64,000 nucleotides of DNA, from contig NZ_CP021106.3 in assembly GCF_000355765.4 (NCBI RefSeq), forward strand, positions 653,137-717,136, written 5' to 3'. Source of the stretch: Nitrosospira lacus. Lineage in GTDB: Bacteria; Pseudomonadota; Gammaproteobacteria; Burkholderiales; Nitrosomonadaceae. Of this stretch, positions 36,464 to 44,896 are shown piece after piece (the stretch's first letter is position 1; each line of letters starts with the position of its first letter). A program made the position numbers and the translations under genes. The notes under the pieces were generated by a model. The model was not told the origin of the DNA, did no database searches, and was given only the letters and a program-made list of their open reading frames with translations.

Positions 36464-38173
36464 ATGGTAGTGAAGCTTGGGCTGAGGCTCATCACGCTGA
36501 CATGCGGGGCGCTGCTGGCGGCGTCGTCATGGGCGAACTATCCCAGCGTCCCGAAAGAGACGTACAAAGCGCTGAATCTGGAACAAACGGCCACGCCCAA
36601 GGAATTGCATGAAGCGGTGACCAAGCGCTACAAGGACCCGGCGCAAGGGGCTGGGCGGGGGACGCTGGCCAAGTACTGGGAGCCGGTGCCGTACAGCATG
36701 TACATGGACCCTGCCTCCTTCTACAAGCCGCCGACCTCGATGAAGGAAGTGGCGGAGCGTCAGGAATGCGTCAAGTGTCACACGGACGAATCGCCGGTAT
36801 GGGTGAATGCGTGGAAGAAGAGCACGCATGCCAACCTGGACAAGATCCGCAACCTGAAGCCGGACAGCCCGATCTACTACAAGAAAGCCAAGCTGGAAGA
36901 CGTGGAGAAGAACCTTCGCTCCATGAACCGGCTGGGCGCGAACGAAAAGCTGAAGGAAGTGGGGTGTATCGACTGTCACGTCGACATCAACACCAAGAAG
37001 AAGGCCGACCACATGACCGACCTTCGCATGCCCACGGCTGACGTATGCGGCACCTGCCACCTGCAGGAATTTGCCGAACGCGAATCCGAGCGCGACACCA
37101 TGGTATGGCCGAACAAGCAATGGCCGCAGGGACGTCCCTCGCATGCGCTGGACTGGAAAGCCAACGTAGAAGTTGCGGTATTTGCCGCCATGCCGCAGCG
37201 CGAGATAGCCGAAGGCTGCAGCATGTGCCACACCAACCAGAACAAATGCGACTCCTGCCATACCCGGCACGAATTCTCCGCGGCCGAATCGCGCAAGCCC
37301 GAAGCGTGCGCCACCTGCCACAGCGGGGTGGACCACAACAACTGGGAAGCTTACTCCATGAGCAAGCACGGCAAGATCGTATCGATGATGGGCGACAAAT
37401 GGAACTGGGAAGTCTCGCTCAAGGACGCCTACGCCAAGGGTGGCCAGACCGCCCCGACCTGCGCGGGGTGCCACTTCGAATATGAAGGCAAGTACAGCCA
37501 CAACGTCACGCGCAAGATACGCTGGGCCAACTACCCGGCCGTGCCCGGCATAGCCGAGAACATCAACAGCGAATGGTCGGAAGCGCGGCTGGACTCCTGG
37601 GTCAAGACCTGCACCCAGTGTCACTCCGAGCGTTTTGCCCGCTCCTACCTGGAATTCATGGACAAAGGCACCCTGCACGGCCTGGCCAAATTCAAGGAAG
37701 CGCATGCAGTCGCCGAGAACCTCTACAAGGACGGCCTGCTCACCGGACAGAAGACCAACCGTCCGGCGCCGATGGCACCGGACAAGGAAATGTTCGCCGG
37801 CTTCACCCAGCTCTACTGGTCCAAGGACAACAACCCCGCGGCGATCGAACTCAAGGCGCTGGAAATGGGAGAAAACGACCTGCCCAAACTGCACGTAGGC
37901 CTGGCCCACGTCAACCCGGGCGGCTGGACCTACACCGAAGGGTGGGGCCCGATGAACCGCGCCTACGTCGAAATCATGGACGAAAACACCAAGATACGCG
38001 AAATGGCGGCGCTGCAGGCCCGGGTAGCCAAGATGGAATCACGCCGCACCAGCCTGCTGGACCTCGACAGCAAGGATGACAAGCTCTCGCTGGGCGGCCT
38101 GGGCGGCGGCATGCTGCTGGCTGGCACCCTCGCGCTGGCTGGCTGGCGCCGGCGCGAAAAAAGCGGGCATTGA
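36464..38173 (+). CDS. haoA: Hydroxylamine oxidoreductase HaoA
   Basis: Periplasmic octahaem enzyme that oxidises hydroxylamine (to NO/nitrite) in ammonia oxidisers. Eight CXXCH motifs are present in order: CVKCH, CIDCH, CGTCH, CSMCH, CDSCH, CATCH, CAGCH and CTQCH. The segment [15 protein letters not shown] contains the likely tyrosine that cross-links to the P460 haem of the neighbouring trimer subunit. A signal peptide ([16 protein letters not shown]) and a C-terminal hydrophobic tail ([17 protein letters not shown]) flank the 569-residue protein. The start at 36464 follows AAGGAGAAGAG. Codons end very often in C or G, as in highly expressed genes. haoB overlaps its stop. Confidence 0.97.
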   Translation: MVVKLGLRLITLTCGALLAASSWANYPSVPKETYKALNLEQTATPKELHEAVTKRYKDPAQGAGRGTLAKYWEPVPYSMYMDPASFYKPPTSMKEVAERQECVKCHTDESPVWVNAWKKSTHANLDKIRNLKPDSPIYYKKAKLEDVEKNLRSMNRLGANEKLKEVGCIDCHVDINTKKKADHMTDLRMPTADVCGTCHLQEFAERESERDTMVWPNKQWPQGRPSHALDWKANVEVAVFAAMPQREIAEGCSMCHTNQNKCDSCHTRHEFSAAESRKPEACATCHSGVDHNNWEAYSMSKHGKIVSMMGDKWNWEVSLKDAYAKGGQTAPTCAGCHFEYEGKYSHNVTRKIRWANYPAVPGIAENINSEWSEARLDSWVKTCTQCHSERFARSYLEFMDKGTLHGLAKFKEAHAVAENLYKDGLLTGQKTNRPAPMAPDKEMFAGFTQLYWSKDNNPAAIELKALEMGENDLPKLHVGLAHVNPGGWTYTEGWGPMNRAYVEIMDENTKIREMAALQARVAKMESRRTSLLDLDSKDDKLSLGGLGGGMLLAGTLALAGWRRREKSGH

Positions 38174-39336
38174 CCGCCTCATCCGCCTCGACTCCCTCCC
38201 CCTCCCGCGCCCAGCCGGCGCGGGGCGGACTGGGAACTAAACTCCTCCCGTCACTGGGCATCCTCCTGGTGACGGGAGGATTGCTTTTACTCGCCTGGTT
38301 TGCCTGGCTCTGGTTCAACCCGGCGCCCGCCCCCTACCGCTATACCCAGGTCAAGGAAGGCGGCATCGCCCAATTCAGCCAACTGGGCCTCGACCCCTGG
38401 CCGGACCTCACCGTCGCCCAGTATGAAATCCACGCCGAGGGCGTGAACGACCCCGTCGCCCTGGCCACCACCGCGCGGCGCGGCGCGATGGCTCCCATCC
38501 TCATCAGCTGGGAAAACCGCAGCAGCGAACTGCTCATCTCCCTCGACAGCAAACTCTCCGAACTGACCGCGCTGGCCGCCGCCATCGACAAATATGCGGG
38601 CCAGGACGCGCGCATCCTGGCCTGGTGGGACACCTCGCGCCAGCTCAAACTGCTGACCGGGCGCGACACCCTGTTCACCGCCCACCTGGGCGAACCCCTC
38701 ATCATCCCCGCCCCCTGGCAGCCCTACAGCGACTCCATCCGCCACCAGGAAGACCAATTCTGGGGGGCGCCGGCCTCGGCCGACGAGCGCCGCAACTTCC
38801 AGCGCTTTGCCGACGCCCTCATCGCCGAACCCGCCCGGGGGGCCGCCATCCTGCGCGAACTGGCGGGCAAAGGCGCGGATGGCGAAGCCTACGTCGTCAT
38901 CCACGTCACCGACCTCTACAAACTGGGACTGATGCGCCCCGAACAATTCGACATCACCTACAAGCACTTCCCCATGGAAGGCAACATGCACGGCATGATC
39001 GGCTACCTCAAGAAATGGATGCAGGAAAACAACTTCGCCACCTACACCCTGCAATCCCTCTCCGACAGCATGGTGCGCGGCTACTTCCTGCGCGATGATA
39101 AAAGCGGCAACACCCTCCTGGCCCAGATGCTGCCCTTCACCAATTCCATGCCGCTGGACCTCACCGTCCTGCAACTCATCTACCAGCAGGGCGGCTACTG
39201 GGTCTACAAAATCCCCTCGACCGGCGACACCGCAGCCGCACCCGCCGACACATCCGCCGGCACCCTCGATGCTGACGCTTCATCACCGGCGACACCCGCG
39301 CCTGCTGCCCCGCCCGCACTCTCACCCGCCTCCTGA
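38170..39336 (+). CDS. haoB: HaoB, membrane protein of the hao cluster
   Basis: A 388-residue protein encoded between haoA and the cytochrome c554 gene in the conserved ammonia-oxidiser order. It has a single N-terminal membrane helix ([20 protein letters not shown]) after a Ser/Pro/Ala-rich leader, a large periplasmic domain with no haem motif and a Pro/Ala-rich tail. It starts with TTG at 38170, overlapping the haoA stop as TTGA, so it is translationally coupled to haoA. Its function is not established; assembly or docking of HAO is a reasonable guess. Confidence 0.88.
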   Translation: MTASSASTPSPSRAQPARGGLGTKLLPSLGILLVTGGLLLLAWFAWLWFNPAPAPYRYTQVKEGGIAQFSQLGLDPWPDLTVAQYEIHAEGVNDPVALATTARRGAMAPILISWENRSSELLISLDSKLSELTALAAAIDKYAGQDARILAWWDTSRQLKLLTGRDTLFTAHLGEPLIIPAPWQPYSDSIRHQEDQFWGAPASADERRNFQRFADALIAEPARGAAILRELAGKGADGEAYVVIHVTDLYKLGLMRPEQFDITYKHFPMEGNMHGMIGYLKKWMQENNFATYTLQSLSDSMVRGYFLRDDKSGNTLLAQMLPFTNSMPLDLTVLQLIYQQGGYWVYKIPSTGDTAAAPADTSAGTLDADASSPATPAPAAPPALSPAS

Positions 39337-39403
39337 GGCGGGCCGCCCCGTCAGCGGGCAGCCCGCCATCCGGGGGCTGGTTGACGGATGAGACTCCCGC
39401 AGC

Positions 39404-39445
39404 GGTACCAGTGGTACCACAAAGAGTCATGGTACTGGTGCTACC
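39404..39445. other. Imperfect inverted repeat between haoB and cycA
   Basis: GGTACCAGTGGTACCA at 39404-39419 faces TGGTACTGGTGCTACC at 39430-39445; 12 of 16 positions pair, and GGTACC occurs twice in the left arm. No U-run follows. In the 224-bp haoB-cycA spacer it may mark transcript processing, attenuation or a protein-binding site. Confidence 0.4.
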
Positions 39446-39560
39446 CGTTTACATCAACCAGCGATAAAGTACCGTCATAAAATACAGTATGGACATCACT
39501 GGGTTTTTTATAACATAACAACAGCTATCAACGGATATACTTGCCCCGAAGGAGAAAACC

Positions 39561-40268
39561 ATGCGCCATTCCCTGACATTTGCCCTGGCTGCCGCAGCCA
39601 TGTTTGCGCTGCTATCCGGCAGCGCCACCGCACAATCGTTTGAAGGCCGCAAGAAGTGCAGTTCCTGTCACAAGAGCCAGGCCGAATCATGGGGCGAGAC
39701 CGCTCACGCCAAGGCCATGGACTCGCTCAAGCCCAACACCAAGGCCGAGGCCAAGAAAAAGGCCAAGCTGGACCCCAAGAAGGACTACACCAAGGACAAG
39801 GACTGCGTAGGCTGCCACGTTGACGGCTGGGGCAAGGAAGGCGGCTACACCATAGACGACCCCAACAAATTCACCAGCGGCGTGGGCTGCGAATCCTGTC
39901 ACGGGCCGGGTGCCAAGTATCGCGGCATCCACCGCAAGGCGGGAGCGGCCTACGAGAAATCGAAGAAGACCGCGCCGCGTTCGACCCTGGCCGATGCCGG
40001 GCAGGACTTCGCCTTTGAAGAATCCTGCAACGCCTGCCACCTGAACTACAAGGGCTCGCCGTGGAAGGGCGCCAAGGAACCGTACACCCCGTTCACCCCG
40101 GAAGTGGACAAGAAATACACCTTTGACTTCAACAAATACGTCAAGGACACCAAGGCCATGCACGAGCACTACAAACTGGACGGCACCTTTGAAGGCGAGC
40201 CGAAGTTCAAGTACCATGACGACTTCCAGTCCAAGGCCAAAGTGGGCGTGAAAGGTTCGGAGGACTGA
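39561..40268 (+). CDS. cycA: Cytochrome c554 (tetrahaem)
   Basis: Periplasmic tetrahaem cytochrome that takes electrons from hydroxylamine oxidoreductase. It has a signal peptide (LTFALAAAAMFALLSGSATAQ) and four CXXCH sites (CSSCH, CVGCH, CESCH, CNACH) in a 235-residue protein rich in Lys. An optimal GAAGGAG lies upstream of the start. The 224-bp gap from haoB suggests an additional promoter, in keeping with the higher demand for c554. The next gene overlaps its last base. Confidence 0.96.
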   Translation: MRHSLTFALAAAAMFALLSGSATAQSFEGRKKCSSCHKSQAESWGETAHAKAMDSLKPNTKAEAKKKAKLDPKKDYTKDKDCVGCHVDGWGKEGGYTIDDPNKFTSGVGCESCHGPGAKYRGIHRKAGAAYEKSKKTAPRSTLADAGQDFAFEESCNACHLNYKGSPWKGAKEPYTPFTPEVDKKYTFDFNKYVKDTKAMHEHYKLDGTFEGEPKFKYHDDFQSKAKVGVKGSED

Positions 40269-40870
40269 TGGCCGGAATGCGCGCGGGCGGCACCCTGCTC
40301 ACGGGTGCGCTCCTGGGGGTTGTCATGGTGGCGGTGGTATTCGGCGGCGAGGCCGCCGTCTCCACCACCGAATTCTGCACCAGCTGCCACTCCATGTCCT
40401 ATCCGGCGGAAGAACTCAAGACCTCCTCCCACTATGGCGCCCTGGGTGCCAACCCGGGCTGCAAGGACTGCCACATCCCGCAGGGCTTCAAGAACTTCCA
40501 CCTGGCGGTGGCGACGCACGTGGTGGATGGGGCGCGCGAGCTGTACCTGGAATTTGCCAACGACTACTCCACGCTGGAGAAATTCAACGAGCGCAGGCTG
40601 ATCATGGCGCACGATGCGCGCATGAACCTGAAGAAGTGGGACAGCAACACCTGCCGCGAATGCCACAAGAACCCGCAGCCGCCCGGATCCGATGCCAAGG
40701 CCGCGCACAAGAAGATGGAGACCGAAGGGGCCACCTGCATCGACTGCCACCAGAACCTGGTGCACAAGGAAGTCGCCGAGACCGACCTCAATGCCAGCCG
40801 CAAGGAAGGCAAAATGGTCCTCAAGCCCGAAAAGAAGGATAAGGACGACGAGGAGGATGAAGAGGGCTGA
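40268..40870 (+). CDS. cycB: Cytochrome cM552, NapC/NirT-family quinone reductase
   Basis: Membrane-anchored tetrahaem cytochrome, 200 aa, that passes electrons from c554 to ubiquinone. An N-terminal helix (GGTLLTGALLGVVMVAVVFGG) anchors it, and four haem sites follow: CTSCH, CKDCH, CRECH and CIDCH, in the NapC/NrfH pattern. The C-terminus is a highly charged tail of Lys, Asp and Glu. The start ATG shares its first base with the cycA stop (TGATG), so the two are coupled. It ends the hao cluster. Confidence 0.95.
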   Translation: MAGMRAGGTLLTGALLGVVMVAVVFGGEAAVSTTEFCTSCHSMSYPAEELKTSSHYGALGANPGCKDCHIPQGFKNFHLAVATHVVDGARELYLEFANDYSTLEKFNERRLIMAHDARMNLKKWDSNTCRECHKNPQPPGSDAKAAHKKMETEGATCIDCHQNLVHKEVAETDLNASRKEGKMVLKPEKKDKDDEEDEEG

Positions 40871-40929
40871 TTCAGGGCATCCTCGCAGTTTTTGCCTTAT
40901 TCACAGCTAGACTGATTTTCCCGCCCATA

Positions 40930-40961
40930 CCGCCGTTTCGACTTTTCTATTGGAACGGCGG
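40930..40961 (+). terminator. Probable terminator of the hao cluster
   Basis: An 8-bp stem CCGCCGTT (40930-40937) with AACGGCGG (40954-40961) followed by CTTTAAT. The loop is 16 nt and the T-run is short, so termination may be partial. Confidence 0.5.
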
Positions 40962-41101
40962 CTTTAATCGCTTAAAATACCCGCTGGCATCAAGTAGCTC
41001 CATTCCTTTCCAACTACTGGATCCAAGTGGATTTGTCGTACTGATGGTACCGAGAGCAAATCTGAATTTCCCATCCCCGATGCGATTCGCATAGACGAAC
41101 A

Positions 41102-41887
41102 ATGCTGCGCAATTTCCCTCCTGTCGATGTCATCGCCGCGCATAGAGTGCGCGACTACTTCATAGCGGGATTGACTTTTTCCTGCGTGGCGATCAGCCTG
41201 GTGATGGATGCCAGCGGGAGCATGGAACAACAAAATTTCATGGGAATCATCGCCTGGACATTTCTATTCGGATTGCTCTTCGGAGAAAATAAAGAAGTAC
41301 GGATGCAGGTAATCATAGCGGTGGCCTTTGCCACGCTGGGCGAGCATTTCGCCTCCATCTACATGGGCGGCTATACCTACCGCTTTGGGAATGTACCGGC
41401 CTACGTGCCGCCAGGTCACGGCATGGTTTATTTAACGGCTGTCGCGCTTGCGCGTTCCGGATTTTTTTTGAAGCATGCGCGGAAGATAGCCGCGTTTGTC
41501 GTGCTGGTGTGCGGCACATGGTCGATCTGGGGGATCAGCGGCTATCCGGAGCAAGGCGACCAGGTGGGTGCAATATTGTTCTGTGTTTTCCTTATCTACC
41601 TGTTCAAAGGCCGCTCGCCGATGGTTTACCTCGCCGCCTTTTTTATCACCACCTGGCTGGAATTGATCGGCACGGCAGCCGGAACCTGGCAGTGGGCAGT
41701 CCTGGAACCCATATTTGCGTTGTCGCAGGGAAATCCGCCCAGCGGTGTTGCGGCATGGTATTGTCTGGTTGATGCGGTGGCCATTGGCGGTGCTCCGCCG
41801 TTATTGAGAGCCTTGAAAAAAGGCGGCGAGTGGTTTAAGGCTGAAAAGCCGCAAAAAGATATCCGCCAGGGCGTCAGAAATGATTAG
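41102..41887 (+). CDS. Unknown polytopic membrane protein next to hao
   Basis: A 261-residue protein with about seven hydrophobic helices (DYFIAGLTFSCVAISLVM, IIAWTFLFGLLFG, MQVIIAVAFATLG, KIAAFVVLVCGTWSIWG, AILFCVFLIYLF, MVYLAAFFITTWLELIGTA and one near the end). Notable conserved-looking polar positions inside helices are the GEHF and YTYRFGNVPAYVPPGHG loop and TWLELIG, suggestive of an enzyme or carotenoid-biosynthesis-like membrane fold rather than a transporter. I do not recognise the family with confidence. It lies 231 bp after cycB on the same strand, with its own likely promoter. Confidence 0.75.
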   Translation: MLRNFPPVDVIAAHRVRDYFIAGLTFSCVAISLVMDASGSMEQQNFMGIIAWTFLFGLLFGENKEVRMQVIIAVAFATLGEHFASIYMGGYTYRFGNVPAYVPPGHGMVYLTAVALARSGFFLKHARKIAAFVVLVCGTWSIWGISGYPEQGDQVGAILFCVFLIYLFKGRSPMVYLAAFFITTWLELIGTAAGTWQWAVLEPIFALSQGNPPSGVAAWYCLVDAVAIGGAPPLLRALKKGGEWFKAEKPQKDIRQGVRND

Positions 41888-42165
41888 GCAGTTGCAGACT
41901 GCCGGATTTAAAGAACCAAGGTGAAAAAAGAGATGCTCTTGCAGCCGATTTCCCTTAAACCTCGTGGGCTCTACGGTTGATACAAGCTGTTGTTCTGGCG
42001 ACATTTCCCGATGTGATGTATGATGCCCACTCATGGTTGCGGCATCCTCTTCCGGTCACCGCTGCAACCGGCGGCCGCCTTCTTTTATCTTATATACCAT
42101 CCTCATCTTATTAACTATTTTGCCTGGACCGGTCCCAACAAGCGTTGGCAGGCGGTTTACGAGTC

Positions 42166-43704
42166 ATGAACATGTCGTTTGATCAACTCAACCTATCCCC
42201 CGAGATCCTGCGTGCCATTGCGGATCAAGGCTATACAGAACCTACTCCCATCCAGGCACAGGCTATTCCACCGATCCTCGAGGGCAAGGACATAATGGGG
42301 GGGGCGCAAACCGGCACCGGTAAAACCGCTGGCTTTACCCTTCCCATGCTGCATCGGTTGCAGCCACATGCCAATATCAGCGTATCGCCCGCCAAGCATC
42401 CGATTCGCGCACTGATTCTGGTTCCTACACGGGAATTGGCGGCGCAAGTGTATGAAAGCGTCAAGACTTACGGTAAATACCTGCCGCTCAAATGTGCGGT
42501 GGTGTACGGCGGCGTGAATATCGATCCCCAGGTGAAGGAGTTGCGCGCGGGCGTGGAGATCCTGGTAGCGACACCGGGACGGTTACTGGATCATATCGAG
42601 CAGAAAACGATGAATCTCTCCAGGATCGAGATTCTGATATTGGATGAGGCTGACCGCATGCTTGACATGGGTTTCATGCCCGACATAAAGCGTATTCTTG
42701 CGCTGATACCGCCGCAGCGTCAAAGCCTGATGTTCTCCGCCACTTTTTCCGACGAGATCAAAAAACTGGCAGATAAGCTGTTAAAACAACCGGTGCTGAT
42801 CGAAGTGGCACGGCGCAATTCCATCACCGAATTGGTGACCCACGTCGTACATCCGATCGACCGCGAGCGTAAACGCGAATTGCTCACCCACCTCATCAAG
42901 TCGCAAGACTTGAAACAGGTGCTGGTATTTGTCCGTACCAAGCATGGCGCCGGGCGCCTGGCTCAGCAGCTGGAGCGCGACGGCATCACCGCGACAGCGA
43001 TTCATGGCGATAAGAGCCAGCCTCAACGCACCCAGGCGCTGGCGGAATTCAAGGAAGGGGTGGTGCGGGTTCTGGTGGCAACCGACGTTGCCGCACGTGG
43101 ACTGGACATCGAAGACCTGCCGCATGTCGTCAACTTCGAATTACCCACGACGCCGGAAGATTATGTCCATCGAATCGGCCGCACCGGCCGCGCCGGCACC
43201 AAAGGCGACGCAATTTCCCTGGTATGCGAGGATGAGCATGAATTACTCGAAGGTATCGAGAAACTTCTGAAAATCAAGCTCAATGTGGAGGCGGTGGCAG
43301 GATTCGAGGCGGAAACGTCGCGTCACCCAAAGGGACCGGTAGATGATCGCCATCGACCCAATCGGAACGAGCCCGCCAGACCGGAGCAGAAGAAACAATC
43401 CGAATCCCGCAGACATCCCACTGAAGCGCATCCTTCTTCCCGCTCCAGGGAGCTCAAGAAACATGAAGGATCTGGAGAGTACAGACCAGGGGGACGCGCC
43501 AAGCAGCCCGAGGATCCCCTATTTACGCAGCCCTATACGCCATCGGTAAAACCTTCCGATACCGCCTCCGGACCCTCTAACGGAACGGCATCGGCATCCA
43601 TCGGGGGTAAACCATCGGATCATCTCCGCCGGGGGCAGCAAACCAAACCCCTGCCCGCGCTATTCATGCCGCGTGTTCTCCCAAAAACCAAGCAGGACGA
43701 GTAA
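42166..43704 (+). CDS. rhlE: DEAD-box RNA helicase RhlE
   Basis: ATP-dependent RNA helicase of 512 aa: Q-motif ([23 protein letters not shown]), Walker [17 protein letters not shown] in [18 protein letters not shown] in [10 protein letters not shown] and motif [14 protein letters not shown]. The 120-residue C-terminal tail is low-complexity, basic and rich in Ser, Pro and Arg, typical of RhlE and likely RNA-binding. The first ATG in a good context is 42166 (MNMSFDQL). RhlE helps ribosome and degradosome RNA remodelling. Confidence 0.93.
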   Translation: MNMSFDQLNLSPEILRAIADQGYTEPTPIQAQAIPPILEGKDIMGGAQTGTGKTAGFTLPMLHRLQPHANISVSPAKHPIRALILVPTRELAAQVYESVKTYGKYLPLKCAVVYGGVNIDPQVKELRAGVEILVATPGRLLDHIEQKTMNLSRIEILILDEADRMLDMGFMPDIKRILALIPPQRQSLMFSATFSDEIKKLADKLLKQPVLIEVARRNSITELVTHVVHPIDRERKRELLTHLIKSQDLKQVLVFVRTKHGAGRLAQQLERDGITATAIHGDKSQPQRTQALAEFKEGVVRVLVATDVAARGLDIEDLPHVVNFELPTTPEDYVHRIGRTGRAGTKGDAISLVCEDEHELLEGIEKLLKIKLNVEAVAGFEAETSRHPKGPVDDRHRPNRNEPARPEQKKQSESRRHPTEAHPSSRSRELKKHEGSGEYRPGGRAKQPEDPLFTQPYTPSVKPSDTASGPSNGTASASIGGKPSDHLRRGQQTKPLPALFMPRVLPKTKQDE

Positions 43705-43755
43705 CGGAAGCGCGATCCCGCCACATTATTCCATTACATGCAATAAGGTTCACGA

Positions 43756-44322
43756 ATGGGTAAACGGCTAACCAAGATCTATACGCGCACGGGCGATGAC
43801 GGCACCACGGGTCTGGGTGACGGTACTCGATCCGCCAAGGAGAGTTCACGTATCGAGGCTATCGGCACCGTGGATGAGCTTAATAGCTGCATTGGCGTGC
43901 TGCTTGCAGAAAATCTCGAGGAAGGAGCGCGCCTCAAACTGGAAAATATACAGCATGACCTGTTCGACCTGGGGGGCGATCTAAGCATTCCAGGGCGCAA
44001 CAGCATAAGTGAAGCGCAAGTAACCCGCCTGGAGACACAACTCGATGGCTACAATTCCACGCTGAGCGCACTTAAGGAATTCATACTTCCCGGCGGCACC
44101 CGCGCAGCCGCCCTCTGTCACGTCGCGCGTGCCGTTTGCCGTCGCGCGGAGAGATGTGTGGTCAGGATAGCTCGCAGCGAAGCAGTGATGCCATTACACA
44201 TCCAATATCTCAACCGCCTGTCAGACTTCCTGTTCGTGCTGAGCCGTGTTTTGAATCGTCAGCACGGTGAGGAGGATGTGCTATGGCAGCCTGGAAAGAA
44301 TCGTGCTTCGGATTGCGTCTAA
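43756..44322 (+). CDS. pduO: PduO-type ATP:cob(I)alamin adenosyltransferase
   Basis: A 188-residue enzyme that transfers the adenosyl group of ATP to cob(I)alamin. The family signature is complete: IYTRTGDDGTTGLGDGTR at the N-terminus (ATP-binding), then GTVDELNSCIGVL, FDLGGDLSIPG, FILPGGTRAAALCHVARAVCRRAER and LNRLSDFLFVLSRVLN. It lies 52 bp after rhlE on the same strand. A cobalamin-using enzyme is implied elsewhere in the genome, although methionine synthesis in this window uses the B12-independent MetE. Confidence 0.93.
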   Translation: MGKRLTKIYTRTGDDGTTGLGDGTRSAKESSRIEAIGTVDELNSCIGVLLAENLEEGARLKLENIQHDLFDLGGDLSIPGRNSISEAQVTRLETQLDGYNSTLSALKEFILPGGTRAAALCHVARAVCRRAERCVVRIARSEAVMPLHIQYLNRLSDFLFVLSRVLNRQHGEEDVLWQPGKNRASDCV

Positions 44323-44395
44323 ATAATCCCGATCCGGTGGCAGCGGACCCACCCGAAAGGTGAAAATCAGGTGTCCTACCGCTTTCTCTTCTGCC

Positions 44396-44863
44396 CTATT
44401 CCTGTTCCTTGCGCCGGAAACTATCAATGATCAGCAACATGGCGCCGACAAAAATCGCGGAATCCGCCACGTTGAACGCGGGCCAGTGATAGCCGCCAGC
44501 ATGGAAATCCAGAAAATCCACCACGTGACCCAGCGTAATGCGATCCCACAAGTTACCCAGCGCTCCGCCCAGCACCAGGCTCAGCGCGGCACAAAATAGC
44601 CTTTCGGCGGCATGCTTGCGCAGCAGATAAACAATCAGTACTGAAGCCCCCACCGCTATCGCGCTAAAAAACCAGCGCTGCCACCCGGCTGCGTCACTTA
44701 AAAAGCTGAACGCCGCGCCTGCGTTATAAGCGAGCACCAGGTTGAAGAAACCGGTCAGCGGAATGTGCTCGCCGTAAAACAAGGCAGATTCCACCCAGCG
44801 TTTGGTGGCAAAATCCAGCACCAGAACGATCGAAGCCAGGATCAGGCTGACTTGAAGTTTCAT
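44396..44863 (-). CDS. lspA: Lipoprotein signal peptidase LspA
   Basis: Inner-membrane aspartyl protease (155 aa) that cleaves prolipoprotein signal peptides. It has four helices, the N-terminal LVLDFATKRWVE motif and the catalytic aspartates in GNLWDRITLGHVVDF and FNVADSAIFVGA. It follows ileS by 33 bp on the same strand, the usual ribF-ileS-lspA arrangement of proteobacteria. Confidence 0.95.
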   Translation of the reverse strand: MKLQVSLILASIVLVLDFATKRWVESALFYGEHIPLTGFFNLVLAYNAGAAFSFLSDAAGWQRWFFSAIAVGASVLIVYLLRKHAAERLFCAALSLVLGGALGNLWDRITLGHVVDFLDFHAGGYHWPAFNVADSAIFVGAMLLIIDSFRRKEQE

Positions 44864-44896
44864 TGCGCCCGGTGCTCCCTTGCATAGTCCGTCATC

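Noticed and set aside
36527-37909. A 460-codon open frame on the minus strand opposite haoA
   Set aside because: It is a shadow of the G/C-ending codon bias of haoA; its protein is a compositionally odd Val/Gly/Arg-rich string with no motif, while haoA has eight haem sites in frame.
38090-38173. HaoA C-terminal tail as a PEP-CTERM sorting signal
   Set aside because: It has a hydrophobic helix and Arg-rich end but no PEP motif; C-terminal anchors are seen in HaoA proteins independently of exosortase.
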